NCBI RefSeq assembly: GCF_003711515.1
Contig: NW_021167079.1
Span: 1,973,471 to 2,037,470, forward strand
Direction: 5' to 3'
Source: Sodiomyces alkalinus F11
Lineage: Eukaryota; Ascomycota; Sordariomycetes; Glomerellales; Plectosphaerellaceae
Length of the DNA stretch: 64,000 nt
Positions 44,285-55,150 of this stretch are shown here, piece by piece. Position 1 is the stretch's first letter. The number at the start of each line of letters is the position of its first letter. Both the position numbers and the translations under genes were made by a program. The notes under the pieces are model-generated. The model was not told the origin of the DNA, did no database searches, and worked only from the letters and a program-made list of their open reading frames with translations.

Positions 44285-45485
44285 ATGATTGTGGCAGATA
44301 TCCTCGCCCTCGATGGCTATTATCTAGCCGTAACAGCCCTGGTTACTCTCATCTACCAACTCCTTTTTTTCACCATTGCTTTCCTCTTTGACTGCGACAA
44401 GCTCACTGGTACGTTGAATAATGGAGGCACCGTCAATATCAAACCCGGCTAACTGACTATATCCATCAAGATTTTGCGGGGGGGTCCAATTTCATTGTCC
44501 TCGCCGTCGTCACCCTAGTCCTCAGTGGCGCGTGGCATACTCGCCAGATCATCGCCTCCATGCTTCTCGTCTTATGGGCAGCCCGGCTGTCAGGCTTTCT
44601 CCTCTTCCGCGTCCTCGGGACGGGGAAGGACGACCGTTTCGGCGGCCATCGCGTCCCCTTTCTCCCTTTCCTCGGCGGTTGGCTTTTCCAGATGATCTGG
44701 GTCTGGACTGTGTCCCTGCCCGTTACCGTTCTCAACTCGCCAGCCATTGCACGCTTCTTACAGCGCCCCTTTGGAACTGGCTGTGACATCGCCGGAGTGG
44801 TCCTGTACGCTATCGGGCTGGTCATCGAGTCGGTCAGTGACGCCCAAAAGTATCGGTTTCATGCTCGCCATCCCGAACCCGGGGCCATATGCGACACGGG
44901 CCTCTTCTACTTCTCCCGGCATCCCAACTACTTTGGCGAGATTCTCCTTCAGTTCTGTACGTCCATTTCTCCGTACTAGTAGCAGGATATTGTCTTTGTT
45001 TTACCCGATCGTGCCCATAGCTAACACCCCCCCTCTCAGCCATCTACACGGTGGCTGTCTCGGCTGCCGATGGCCGCTATGTCAGCAATCAAGCCTCGCA
45101 GGGTCTCTATGCTACGATCCTCAGTCCTGTCGTCCTCATGACGCTGATCCTCTTCGTCTCGGGCCTGTCTCTTGTGGAACGGCCCAGTGCCAAGGAGAGG
45201 TACGAGCAGGACAATGACTGGGAAACGTATAGCCGCTACCTTCAACGGACGAGCATTCTAATACCCTTTTCTCCGCGATTATACGAACACGTGCCGACAT
45301 ACTTCAAGCGCACCCTTTTTCTCGAGTTTCCCATGTACGTCTTCGACCCAGCTAAGCATGCTGATGTTGGGCTTGGGGAGGGCTGTAGTGGAGTAGATGC
45401 TGCGCGACTGGTGGCAGAAGGAGATCTCAAGAGCACAATAGGCCCGTCCTATTGCAGGTTAGATGAGGAAAAAGGGGTTCAATGA
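44285..45485 (+). CDS. DUF1295 (steroid 5-alpha-reductase-like) integral membrane protein
   Basis: Three exons, 44285-44408, 44471-44956 and 45040-45485, give 351 residues. Exon 1 codes a hydrophobic N terminus (YYLAVTALVTLIYQLLFFTI). The junction G|AT restores DKLTDFAGGSNFIVL, a hallmark of the DUF1295 family. Later blocks are LWAARLSGFLLFRVLGTGKD, FQMIWVWTVSLPV, DAQKYRFHARHPEPGAI, and FYFSRHPNYFGEILLQF, then WETYSRYLQRTSILIPF. RHPNYFGE is the signature shared with ER sterol reductase and isoprenylcysteine methyltransferase folds, where it contributes to NADPH or SAM binding. Six or so membrane segments are expected. The substrate is unknown. Convergent with the GFA gene. Confidence 0.85.
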
Positions 45486-45795
45486 ATCGGTCATGTGTGC
45501 GGGACTTATGAGGCAACCCAGTCCCCGACAAACGACATATTGACATACGAGGGACAACGAACATAAAATGTGTCTTGTGATGAGTAAACGAATATAACGA
45601 AGCCTGCGGTAATCTCGATATCCTATCGTCGTTCTCTTGTATAAACCAAACAAATAAAGAAAACAAAAAGGCAAAGAAAAAAGGTATGTGGGAGGAAAAG
45701 AACACGAGGATGAGGTTTTATACATGTATCCTGAGTGGAGGTGAAGACGTATTATGAAATCGAGTAGGAGAATGTCCCCCTCCCCTCTCCGAGCC
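45486..45795. other. Convergent 3' spacer DUF1295 / GFA
   Basis: About 310 bp between stop codons, AT-rich around 45640-45685. Nothing recognised. Confidence 0.6.
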
Positions 45796-46861
45796 TCAAC
45801 CGCTCAACTCGCAAGCTCCGACAACAGGACCACCAGCACGATCAGCCTCGGAAGATGGCGCGGGCTCATCGTTAGGCTGATCCAACATCTCCTGGGTCTC
45901 GCGGTAATGGGCTTCGGGCGAGCCAGCAGAGGATGAAGTGCTGGTAGAAGCGGAGCGAAAACTGCTGCTCGTATTGTCTTCCGAGTGGGTTTCGGAGCCC
46001 TCCGGAATGGGAACCATGGCGGACTTGGTCCAGATGTGTACTGCCTTGGACCAATCTAGGCCTTCGATGCAGCCTCCCTTGACCGAGACGACGTCCTTAC
46101 TCTGCGGCACGAGAGTGATTTATCTTGTGTTAGGAGCTGACCTAGATTGTTGTATGCTATGTGTATGTATGTGTACGTGTATGTGTGGTATCGAAGGCTC
46201 GCCCGTTGGGTAAAACACCGGGCTTTGAGTATTGACCAGCGTATGGAAAAAAGGAATAGTGGTGGTGAGGAGCAGACGGAAGAAACGAGTCAAGGATAGA
46301 ACCTACCGGCGTTGCATGAATAAGGCGGGTGCCGCAATTTCGACAGAAGTAGCTATTCAGGGGTTCGTTCAGTCAGACAGGTCTTGTTCGTTTCCAACAT
46401 CAACCACGCTTAACATGTGATGAGCAGAGGAACTGAAATCGTTCAAGGCACCTTACCAGTAAAGGGTGTGTCCTGAGGCCGTGGGCCGTCTAGATATCTT
46501 GAATGTCAACCCCGTGTACCGTGTCCTTTGATCGCCACTGAATCACCCCTGTGTCACCGTGCCACATGGAGACTATCACACAATCATCGCATCACCCCAC
46601 ACACTGCACACTGCGCACTACACACCACAGACTACAGACCGCATACTGAGATGAGCGGCAGGAAGATGACCAGGAGACCACTCACGCATAGACGCTTAGC
46701 AGATCCATATTAGGCAACCTGAAACGAGGAAAGATGGCGCTGGTGCCAAAGGCAGAACTGGCCTGCCTACGACACGAGGAACAGTGACAGATGTAGAGGG
46801 CGAGAGGTTTGGGGAGGGGCGTCTTGAAGGCGATTTGACCGCATTGGCATCGGGCGTCCAT
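45796..46861 (-). CDS. GFA/CENP-V zinc-domain protein (glutathione-dependent formaldehyde-activating-like)
   Basis: Four exons, 46861-46686, 46489-46457, 46352-46307 and 46101-45796, give 186 residues. Two internal exons are only 33 and 46 bases. The zinc sites are Cys5-x-Cys7, the CHCSSCRRQ block (Cys25, Cys27, Cys30) and FCRNCGTRLIH. SSAFGTSAIFP and RPTASGHTLYCYFC join correctly across introns 1 and 2. VVSVKGGCIEGLDWSKAVHIWTKSA ends the domain, and the remaining 60 residues are Ser-rich and disordered. Members bind two zinc ions; the namesake bacterial enzyme speeds glutathione-formaldehyde adduct formation, but most fungal homologues have no assigned substrate. Three AG acceptors (TCTAG, AATAG, CGCAG) were set by phase and motif continuity. 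Confidence 0.85.
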
Positions 46862-47940
46862 GATTTCTTGATTGTTTTCTCCGCCCCTTTCTCTGGCTTC
46901 AGATGATTGGTTCTATTGGGAAATATCAGAACAGAACCCACGCGAGGGATTCGGGACCGCTATGGAGGGCTGTCGTTAGGACTACTTCGTAGGTGTGTGT
47001 CAGTCGCGTAGTGATGCCGCCGACGTTCCCCAATGACGTCGGTCGACGGTCGAGATGCGGAGCCGTGGAGTCGGGAGACGCGAATACCGAGTACCTAGAT
47101 CGAGAAACGGATGCCAGGGGAAAAAAAGGCGACGATGGAAATTATGTCCTCAGACAGCCAAGGCCATCGGTGGTTGAATATATATATATCTCGGGTTGCA
47201 ACGGGCGTAAGATGTTTAAGAGTCACAGGGCACAGCTTCAAAAGTTCCCCTATCAGTAATTCATGTTAACTGATTACTGCTTAGGTATGATCCCCATGCT
47301 GCCACCCGATGGCCGATGCGGCTTCTGGTCCGAAGGGAGATAACAGGCGAATGAAGGAACAATTCTCCTGGGCCCGTGACTCATTCGGTCTCCAAAAGTC
47401 CCTTACCTCCTATGACTGTAGGCGAGTCGATAGGAAAGATATACAAGGCAACATGAGGGAAAGGCATGTTCATCAGTGGAAATTGGAGGTCACTAAGGTA
47501 ACGTCACTAACGTCACTAACATCACTAGGTACCTTAATATCACTAAACCGCTAAACTGCCTCAACCACGTGAACATTCATTCAGTCAAGTATTGTTTTCT
47601 ACATATTGACGAATGATTGGGAAAACAACACAAAATGCCGAACAAATTTGTCGACTTCACCAGCCAAGAGTTCCAAGGTTGGTATCGTATATAGGCAGGC
47701 AAGAATAGAAGCCAAGGATCGCGTACGACGGCCAAGACCGCTAATGTGTGGGAGAAGAGAAAAGCCGCAAATTTCTCATGATTATATGACGTGAATTTTA
47801 ACATTCGAGGCGCACACTCATAAATCTCTTCTCTTTCGTTCTTCGCATTGGTCTTGACATAGCAGATCCTTTACTTCTTTATTATCCGCCCAACCAGTTA
47901 CTCACTATCACCTTACTTTCTCCGCCTCTCCTGGAAGACC
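46862..47940. other. Divergent spacer GFA / TENA
   Basis: Promoter regions of both genes. It contains an (AT) run near 47178-47190 and an AACGTCACT/AACATCACT direct-repeat patch at 47500-47526. No gene recognised. Confidence 0.55.
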
Positions 47941-48759
47941 ATGGCCTCCTTTTCCCTCACTCAGACCCTCCTCACCTCCTCCCCGGAGGCCTACACCCGC
48001 GCAACCACGTCCCCCTTTCTTACCTCCGCCGCAGCCGGTACGACCCCGAAATCCCTCCTAAGCCGCTGGCTGGCAAACGACCGCCTCTACATCCACGCCT
48101 ATATCCGGGGCGCCGGTCGTCTCCTCTCCTTCCTCTCCATCCCGGATCTCGCCCCGCCCGCCGACTCCCCCAACCCGGACCCGGCCACCCGCCTCCTCGA
48201 CTGGCTCGTGGACGCCCTTGTCAACGTGCGCCGCGAGGAGAACTTCTTCATCGAAACCGCTGCCCGCTTCGACCTCTCCATCGACCTCCCCACCACCTGC
48301 GACGACGACAACGACAACAACAACAACAGCCCTCCCGCCGTCCCGGACGACCAAAAATTGGAGGGCCTCCGTCGCTGGGAGTTTCTCTTCAACTCCGTAG
48401 CCCCCGGTCCAGCCGGCCAGCCCCTCCCTTGGCTGGAGGCCGCCGTCCTCTTCTGGGGTACCGAGGTCTGCTACCTGGACGCTTGGTCCGGCGTCAAGGG
48501 CCGCCTGGTCCCCCAGACCGACGACCCTTCACAGGACGCCGATGGTGGCGCCCTCCGCACGCAGTTCCTCCACAACTGGACCAACGACGAATTCGCCGAG
48601 TTCGTCCACAAGCTCGCCCGCATCATTGACGATGCCGTGGCCGAGATGGTCGCTTCTGGCGGTGAGGAGGTTAAAGCCCACTTGCTGGAGCGGGTGAAGC
48701 CTGTATGGCAGGACGTTCTATCAGCCGAGCAATCGTTTTGGCCTGCTGCGTCTGAGTGA
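47941..48759 (+). CDS. TENA/THI-4 family protein
   Basis: Single exon, 272 residues, start MASFSLTQTLLTSS with a purine at -3. The all-helical TENA fold (heme-oxygenase-like) is shown by EAYTRATTSPFLTSAA, LLSRWLANDRLYIHAYIRGAGRL and VNVRREENFFIETAARFDL. WEFLFNSVAPG, PWLEAAVLFWGTEVCYLDAWSGV and LHNWTNDEFAEFVHKLARI complete it. TENA proteins include thiaminase II/aminopyrimidine hydrolases that salvage thiamine precursors; the Glu, Tyr and Cys in EVCYLDAW are candidate active-site residues. Fungal stand-alone forms of this kind have no proven activity. An Asp/Asn-rich loop (DDDNDNNNN) interrupts the domain. It lacks the Thi20 kinase domain. Confidence 0.87.
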   Translation: MASFSLTQTLLTSSPEAYTRATTSPFLTSAAAGTTPKSLLSRWLANDRLYIHAYIRGAGRLLSFLSIPDLAPPADSPNPDPATRLLDWLVDALVNVRREENFFIETAARFDLSIDLPTTCDDDNDNNNNSPPAVPDDQKLEGLRRWEFLFNSVAPGPAGQPLPWLEAAVLFWGTEVCYLDAWSGVKGRLVPQTDDPSQDADGGALRTQFLHNWTNDEFAEFVHKLARIIDDAVAEMVASGGEEVKAHLLERVKPVWQDVLSAEQSFWPAASE

Positions 48760-49076
48760 TTTCTAAAGCCTACCCGAAAAGAAGAAGGACAAAAAGAGTT
48801 GGCGGGGACCGAGTGGATGTATTAGATCTTTTCTCGAAAAAAAAAAATCGAAAAAAAGGAAAATATGGGACCCCTCCACCTTTCATCTTTGTGGTAAAGA
48901 GAACGCCGACCTTAAAACGCCAGACTCGCTTTCTTATAACCTGGCATGTGGTTACTTTTTAAAGGCATCCTACGACAATGTTGTATGCTCCGATCGCTTC
49001 TCTATCTTTCCCCCTCTGCGCCTTATTGCCACTTCCCCCTCCCAGTCTCAATGAATGTCCCCCCAGCTAATTACCA
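48760..49076. other. Convergent 3' spacer TENA / acyltransferase
   Basis: About 320 bp with an A-run near 48838-48860. Nothing else recognised. Confidence 0.6.
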
Positions 49077-50618
49077 CTACGCATCTGAACACCAGTCTTC
49101 CAACTTCCTCGCCCCTGCCATTATGGGACGGTCCACTAACCTCCAAAACACGTCAGCGGCCCAAATGATACAGGGCCACATGATAACAATGCCCAGAATC
49201 CACACCAGCGTCTGCTGCGTCGGCGTGTCCGCCCCGAGGAGGCCCTTGAGCCCCCCCGAGGAGGCCCCTGAGCGGAAGTGCTTGCTACCCGAATTCCCGC
49301 TGGCCATGGCCGCTACGCGCCCGATGACGCGACCTTGGGCCATGTTTAGGATGGGCCCGTGGACGATGTACAAAGAATAGCTGATCCGCCCGAGGTATTG
49401 CACCACGCTGTTCTCCAGGCACCTCTGCAGAAGGTCCACCTGGGTGATGGCCCAGACGAGTCCCATGGCCGACAAGGAAAACCAGAACTTCTGCGGTCCG
49501 CATTCGTCCTGCTCGATGGAGGAGAAAGGTTGGGGGGTCTTGGCAAGGAGAAACTGGATGCCCGGCGTCCGTTCGGCGTTTTCGTTCGGCCAGCCCGCGA
49601 TGAACCACCATAGGAGGACAGCTGCGGTATAAGTTGCGGTCTTCAACACGAACCGGACGTTCAAATTGTTGTTGTTCTTATCGTCGTCGTCGTCGTCGTC
49701 GTCGTCGTTGTTGCTGTTGCTGTTGTAGTTTTGCCGGGGTCTCCGCTCTGCGAGATTCGTCAGAGTCAACATCTTGTTAGCTTGCGTGAGGTGAAGCTCG
49801 GCTATCAGGCTGCCGCCAATGAATTCGAAGGCGGCCCAACGACCACAGCTGAGGCAGTAAAATATGATGGAGACCAAGGCGGCCAGGCGGATGGGGCGCC
49901 GCATGGGCGACACGACCAGGAGGACCATGAAGAGCAGCATCGAGTGGACGAACTCGATGGGTACGGTCCAAAGGTGGATGTCGTAGGTCGGGCGGAGGTC
50001 GTAATCCCAAGACCACGGCCAGGTGATGCTGCGGAAGAGCGCATGCCACCAATCTTCTAACTGCTCGGATAGACTCGGCAGAGGCTCGTAGAGAAATCCG
50101 CTATACGTGAGGAGGACGATCATGAAGGTCGAAACAAGGCAAGGACCAAAGAGGCGAATGGGTCGGCGGAAGGCTGATGATGCCAAGGCGGCGTGGCAAC
50201 GTTCAACATCGCGGGCGTGTAGGGCCTTGAGCGGTTTGTAGGAGAGAACGAAGCCGGAGATGACGAAGAATACGTGGATCATAGGGCGTCCCGAGTAGAT
50301 GACGCGAACAAAAGGAAGTTGGAGGGCGGCGGAGGATCTCTTGTTCAAACCCCAGGAAGGGACGAAGTAGGCATGGTTGTCCTCGGTGTAGTGGCAGATG
50401 GACACGATCAGGGAAGCTATCCCGCGGAGGCCGTCGATGTACGAGGTCGCATGTAAGCGTAGGGGTTTGAGGTGGTGGTGATCGTGGCGGAGCTGGTCAA
50501 CAACAAAGCTGGGGAGCAAAACCAGGAGGGCGTTGGTGATCCACCTCGACCGCATGGCCGCTGTAGCCCTTCGAGCTGAGCTGAGCATGTTAGTATACAA
50601 TTCGGAGACGATGTACAT
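49077..50618 (-). CDS. Acyltransferase-3 family membrane protein
   Basis: Single exon, 513 residues. Multi-spanning membrane acyltransferase (PF01757-like). It opens the domain with TSYIDGLRGIASLIVSICHY, followed by MIHVFFVISGFVLSYKPLKAL with the family's FFVISGF and a basic turn, and RPIRLFGPCLVSTF. Later it has HLWTVPIEFVHSMLLFMVLL and, near the C terminus, LGRISYSLYIVHGPILNMAQG. The last helices end in CIIWAADVFWRLVDRP. Such proteins transfer acyl groups to sugars, lipids or natural products; the substrate is not inferable. A poly-Asp/Asn loop encoded by a (GTC)n tract (49681-49708, read on the other strand) lies between membrane halves. The true ATG at 50618 begins MYIVSELYTN; a shorter start at MLSSARR is possible. 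Confidence 0.88.
   Translation of the reverse strand: MYIVSELYTNMLSSARRATAAMRSRWITNALLVLLPSFVVDQLRHDHHHLKPLRLHATSYIDGLRGIASLIVSICHYTEDNHAYFVPSWGLNKRSSAALQLPFVRVIYSGRPMIHVFFVISGFVLSYKPLKALHARDVERCHAALASSAFRRPIRLFGPCLVSTFMIVLLTYSGFLYEPLPSLSEQLEDWWHALFRSITWPWSWDYDLRPTYDIHLWTVPIEFVHSMLLFMVLLVVSPMRRPIRLAALVSIIFYCLSCGRWAAFEFIGGSLIAELHLTQANKMLTLTNLAERRPRQNYNSNSNNDDDDDDDDDKNNNNLNVRFVLKTATYTAAVLLWWFIAGWPNENAERTPGIQFLLAKTPQPFSSIEQDECGPQKFWFSLSAMGLVWAITQVDLLQRCLENSVVQYLGRISYSLYIVHGPILNMAQGRVIGRVAAMASGNSGSKHFRSGASSGGLKGLLGADTPTQQTLVWILGIVIMWPCIIWAADVFWRLVDRPIMAGARKLEDWCSDA
49681..49708 (-). repeat. Coding GAC trinucleotide repeat (poly-Asp)
   Basis: Nine GAC codons on the minus strand encode the acidic loop of the acyltransferase. 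Confidence 0.9.
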
Positions 50619-52342
50619 GATGAATGAACGGGCGACTGTGGAGGAGTGAAAGCAGGGGTAGTGTCAAGTGGCTCGAAGATAGCTGGACGTCTACGGAGTA
50701 AGATAAGTTGACAACAGACGATGTGGACGTACGTATAGGAGCCCGGCGGAAGTATATGAGGCAGTCGAAGAGCAGTAAGTATATCAGGCTTTACCGCAAG
50801 GTTCGGTCGAAAGACGAAGGGTGGGAGTGGGGGACTCTGGGATGACAACGAGGCCTGCAGTGTTGTCCATATAGCTGAGAAGACCTGTACCTAGCATGGA
50901 GAAGTTGAAGTTTGGGGGAGAAAGAACGATGTGAGAAATGAAGAGAAGTAACAAATTCAAGCGAGGGACTTGGTCTCCCTTCGTCCTTGCTGGTCGCAGA
51001 TGGCGAAGTGATGTCCTACAAGAAGAAGAAAAGATACCTGAGGATAATACCAACACAGACATGTACGGGGATGTGCGATGGACTGTGAGCTACCTACCGG
51101 GTACCCGACATCCTGCTCCGCATACAAGAGAGCACACACGCAAAACTCACCAGGACAAGCACCAGTGCCAGTAGATACGTTAAGCAAGGTTCGCAATAAA
51201 TACCCCGGAGAGTGAAGGGTCAAGGGAAACGCAGGGTTTTTATCAACGTTGACTCGAGGGAGGATCCATCCATGTCTCACTCAGATGCTGGGCGTGGTGT
51301 TGGCATCCGAATCCGTCGTCTTAGCTCGCGTTTCTACACGTGTAACATTCCCCGGATGCGTGTGCTTCACTAGTGCAAGCAGAGCGAGAGGCGAACAAGA
51401 TGAGCCCGGAAAAGAAAATAAGAAAAGATAATAAAAAAAGATAGAAAGGTCGGACAAGGGCCAGCGAGCATTTATACCGGGCCACCAAGGGGAAAGCTTC
51501 TGCAGGGATCAATGTATCAACATCACACTCAAACAGCGATATGTACATTCTACAGGCTTCGTACCTTTTACCTAAGATAGGTGACTCAGTAGTCTCGCCT
51601 TCCCGTAATCTTCCCGTAATCTTCCCGTAAAGGCAACATTGAACGATTGAACCGTGGACAGTAATAAGGTAAGTACGACCCTCGTCATCCTGGACTGCTG
51701 ACGTCATAACCAACCGGAGCTAATAAGGTACGGTATACGTAGTGTAGTGCTCCGTCAGGCACCTTGGTTTGGAGCGTCTCCTTACTTACTCCGTACCTCA
51801 TCGTAAGGATCCCGGCAACGGGTTCAGGGTCAAGTCACTCTTTCACTTCCCAGGGGACAAAAGAATAGGCGGTTCAAGACGCCTCCATTCGCGGATCAGT
51901 TTCTCACTGCCGTTCTCATATCAATCTTACCAAGCTGCTCGTTGGGTTATTTGCCAAGACCCATGAGGCTCCTTGTGTGGTGTCGTTTTCCTCTAGACAT
52001 TCTTCGGGTGTCTCGAATGCATTATACGTAGTACAATGGTTCCCTCGACCACAACATGATTTGCTGGCCGTGGAATTTGACGCTATTGCCAAGTAAGCCA
52101 TCAGAACTGCTTCCTGCAGTATTGGTGCAGCTGGAAGAAGCCATGATCCGATCTGGCTCTTTATCTGTGCATGGGTATCTTGGTATATGGCCACCGGATT
52201 CGGGGAGACAAAGAAAGCAAAGGGTTATTTCCTGATATAACATCTGGGCAATGAGACCCCTAAATACCATCGTCATGGTCGACGACCTCGGCCGACAAAC
52301 TCAATCCACTGACCCCCTTCCCAAATAAATTCTTCTCCGGCC
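50619..52342. other. Spacer with no confident gene
   Basis: Upstream of the acyltransferase and downstream of a membrane-protein gene. It has three TTCCCGTAATC 11-mers (51600-51630). Several minus-strand frames (50784-51062, 51321-51713, 51916-52194) lack recognisable domains. The last has a Cys-containing stretch vaguely like the end of a Kunitz domain. Confidence 0.5.
51600..51630. repeat. TTCCCGTAATC tandem repeat
   Basis: Almost three perfect 11-bp units in non-coding DNA. Confidence 0.9.
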
Positions 52343-53336
52343 TCACCAACTCTTCGACCGAGAATGGTGTCGCATTACCCTAGCCTGCGCGGACCTTAGC
52401 CGAAGCTGCTTCCGATATATAGTATCGCAGCCGTCACTCTTCCCCATAGCCCCCCCACACGCAGGCCTCACAGTCTCTGCCTCGTCCACGTCGAAGACAT
52501 CGTTAAACTTGGGAGCATGCATATCCCAGTATGCGTCAACCTCCTCTCTGTCGGCGAGGTTGACGTGCTTCAGCTTCTTGGGCACGTATCTCTCCGGGGC
52601 CCCGCGAAGCCTCCAACAATACCTGTCCACCCGCTTGTCCATAACATCTGGAAGATCGACGCAGAGGAGGAGGAGCGCCCGAACACCCAGGGAGTATATG
52701 CCCCCAACCGCCAGAGAAAAATATCGTATGGCAGGCCAAATACATTGGAGCACAGGAAGTAGAATCTGGTAACTTGTATGTCCGGGAAGATGTGCGTTGG
52801 GTTCCCATAGCCAAAGGTAGCAGCATACAGCGACCAAGATACCCAGAAGGATGCTGCCATGGAGCAAGATCATCTGCTCGTCTATACCGTTTCTGTGGCA
52901 CAGGTAGAATGATGGTGTGGTAAGGTAGTTGACAGTCTTAGTCAAGGTCAAGGTCGCCATATCTCTAAAGTGATTCGACTTAGCATATTGATCGAGACTT
53001 GACAGTGGTGTATTTTGTGCCGGGCTGTTCGCCATACCTTGAAGAAAGTCGTGTGCCGTTGTCGGGGGGGTAAGTTTGGGCACGAAAGGTCGTTCAAGAT
53101 GACTCTTTATATAACACAAACGTACTAAGAAAAACAGCATAGATAATGTAGGTGAATGAAGGGAGGTGAATTGCATCGAAATGAGGCACAGCTCCAGATG
53201 AAGTTGGAAGAAGTTCCATAGTGCTGCTATCAATATGCGTTCCCCAGGGCTTGTCACGTACGGCCAGAAAGCTCGTGTCGTGATTCACTGGTAAGAAAAA
53301 CCAAAGGACCTCAACAATACACATGAGAACCTCCAT
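52343..53336 (-). CDS. Hypothetical multi-spanning membrane protein
   Basis: No family recognised. The model uses two exons, 53336-53126 and 53037-52343, joined through A|GT (donor GTACGT, acceptor TCAAG), giving 301 residues. Exon 1 has MEVLMCIVEVLWFFLPV and a hydrophobic end FTYIIYAVFL. Exon 2 begins in MANSPAQNTPLSSLDQY and has hydrophobic segments MILLHGSILLGILVAVCCYLWLW and ILLPVLQCIWPAIRYFSLAVG. RALLLLCVDLPDVMDKRVDRYCW follows, then a hydrophilic tail ending VMRHHSRSKSW. The large exon-2 frame is open for over 900 bases, the main support. Start and intron are uncertain: exon 2 alone could begin at its own ATG (53035), and an additional 5' exon is possible because the upstream frame stays open. 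Its 5' end lies only 87 bp from the stop of the next minus-strand gene. Confidence 0.5.
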
Positions 53337-53423
53337 ATTTTTGAGCCACCCAGGGCAAGGAATTCTGCGTCGAAAAGGGGGTGACTGAGAACTGATAGCC
53401 TCGTCTCCTGCTTCGTTTCCGCT

Positions 53424-54545
53424 TCAACAAACCCTTGTCAGAACCCCGTTCATGAGCGCGCGGTGTAAAAGGGATGTGTTTAGTACATCCAATGTCATCT
53501 CGTGGCCACTGTCAGTCGAACTTTCGGGATCTACCGACGAGACGTAGGTGACTGTCACGGGGGGTGCACCTGTGCCTTCTCTGCGGAGGTTGAGATCAGC
53601 CTGCAGAGCAGAGCACCACGAGAGCTTCTCGTCGTCGCTCCAAGGGAAATTCGATAATTCGATTTCGAGCACCCGCAACGAATACAGGCCGCGCAGGCCG
53701 CCTTTGACCAACGCCAATTCATGACCCAAGTTGCACGGAGGTTGCGCACCAAAGAATTCGGGAACGTTCAGTTCCCTCCTCATAGGTGTATACAGCGTCT
53801 TTTGCTCTGCGTCCACATGGCCCAGGAAGAGAGAACCAGATCTCACGAGCTCCCAGTATTCCCTACTGGCCAAAGTAACTCGAAGTCGCAGCCTCCACAA
53901 CCCACGAGAGAAGAAGCGGCAGAGCTCGATCCACTTGTACGGACACGGGAGCGTGAGCTCAATGTGGACTTGACGCAAGACGGACAGCTGCCATGGCGCG
54001 AGCCGAGAGGCGGTTCTCCAAGCGGCCAGCAGGCCCGACGACCACCGGTTCAGAAAGCAAAATTCATTCTTCCGAAATGGAACCTCCCGAGCCTCCCGAT
54101 ATACCTGCTTGCTGCAGCGGAGCAGAGCCGCGGGAAGATAGCACGCAGGACGATATGGCGACAACAATCGGGGCTCTTCTTTATTCTCGCCCGTCTTAGG
54201 CTGCTGCACTGTGCCGCGTTTGGCGTTGTCTTTTTCTTCGGATCGAACGGCCTCGGTGATATACAGCGTCGATTCCAAGAAGTGAAGGAAGAGGGGGTCC
54301 TCCCGAAAACGAGCTCTGAGAGAAATAGTTCCTCGTTCCGTTTTCGGGTTTAATCTTTGAGGATCAAGTGGGTTCTGGAGCCAGATCCAGTGATAAACAT
54401 GCTGCCGAAGCTCATAGGGCAAGCTCGTGAAGGGGAACTCGGCCTCGGCTGTGTGTTTGGAGTTGGGGGGTGAAATTGACAGATCCATGGGACAAGGCAA
54501 GTCGCTCGAGATTGACGGTCTATGCAAGGCCTGATCGGATGTCAT
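53424..54545 (-). CDS. DUF7730-like fungal protein (F-box-associated type)
   Basis: Single exon; from the first true ATG (54545, MTSDQALHRPS) it gives 373 residues. The opening block FPFTSLPYELRQHVYHWIWLQ is the start of the DUF7730 domain found in many Pezizomycotina proteins and related to F-box-type 'LPxELRxxIY' openings. It continues with LPAALLRCSKQVYREAREVPFRKNEFCFLNRWSSG, the usual 'LL..CRQ.Y.EA...Y..N.F.F' motif, and QLSVLRQVHIELTLP and LRVLEIELSNFPWSDDEKLSW. No known function; such families are expanded and variable between species. The frame is open a further 30 codons upstream without an ATG. Codon phase is intact throughout, so the gene is not obviously a relic. Confidence 0.75.
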   Translation of the reverse strand: MTSDQALHRPSISSDLPCPMDLSISPPNSKHTAEAEFPFTSLPYELRQHVYHWIWLQNPLDPQRLNPKTERGTISLRARFREDPLFLHFLESTLYITEAVRSEEKDNAKRGTVQQPKTGENKEEPRLLSPYRPACYLPAALLRCSKQVYREAREVPFRKNEFCFLNRWSSGLLAAWRTASRLAPWQLSVLRQVHIELTLPCPYKWIELCRFFSRGLWRLRLRVTLASREYWELVRSGSLFLGHVDAEQKTLYTPMRRELNVPEFFGAQPPCNLGHELALVKGGLRGLYSLRVLEIELSNFPWSDDEKLSWCSALQADLNLRREGTGAPPVTVTYVSSVDPESSTDSGHEMTLDVLNTSLLHRALMNGVLTRVC

Positions 54546-55150
54546 GGGTCCTGACTTCGACTTGTGCAAGTAACGGTTTCGCGTATAGAGAAGTCGAAGA
54601 AATGATAACCAACGTAGAGAGAGCTGCGACGCCAAACACCGTACTTAAATACTCCAGCCCTCTCCCACACGTCAAATCCAATCACTCTTTTCTTTTAGGC
54701 CAGCTTATCCAACCGATGAGGAAAAAAAGGTCCTTAATTCCGCTGAACCAATAATTTGCTTTTACCCAGCAACTCTAAGCAAGCCACCTGGAAAAGGGGC
54801 GTCTGTCGAGCGTTCGTAACTTCGTGGCGGCGTGGACTATCATGCGTCACCTCGGCACGTTCAGCATATCGTCGAATCCTGGGGCTCATTCCTTGAAGCG
54901 AAATGGCAACTAGCATCGTCTGGCCCGTATCTTGCGCGCTGTTGAATAAGTTTCACTTTTCATAGTACGCATGAAAAGGTCCTGAAGTGAGTCAATGGTA
55001 AAGTTGCAGGACTGCCGCTACAAGAGCCGGCAGCATGTCTCAGCACAGTAACCTCCAATCCATCAAACGGATACGTTGTAATGGCAAGCCCTTGGCATAA
55101 CTGCCCTCCCGGCTAGGGCTGAAGTGAAAATATTGAACGCCAAGCCAACT
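54546..55150. other. Spacer DUF7730-like / MED8
   Basis: About 600 bp upstream of the DUF7730-like gene and downstream of MED8. Nothing recognised. Confidence 0.6.

Noticed and set aside
50784..51280. Two short minus-strand frames upstream of the acyltransferase
   Set aside because: No family resemblance and no splice pattern joining them to the acyltransferase.
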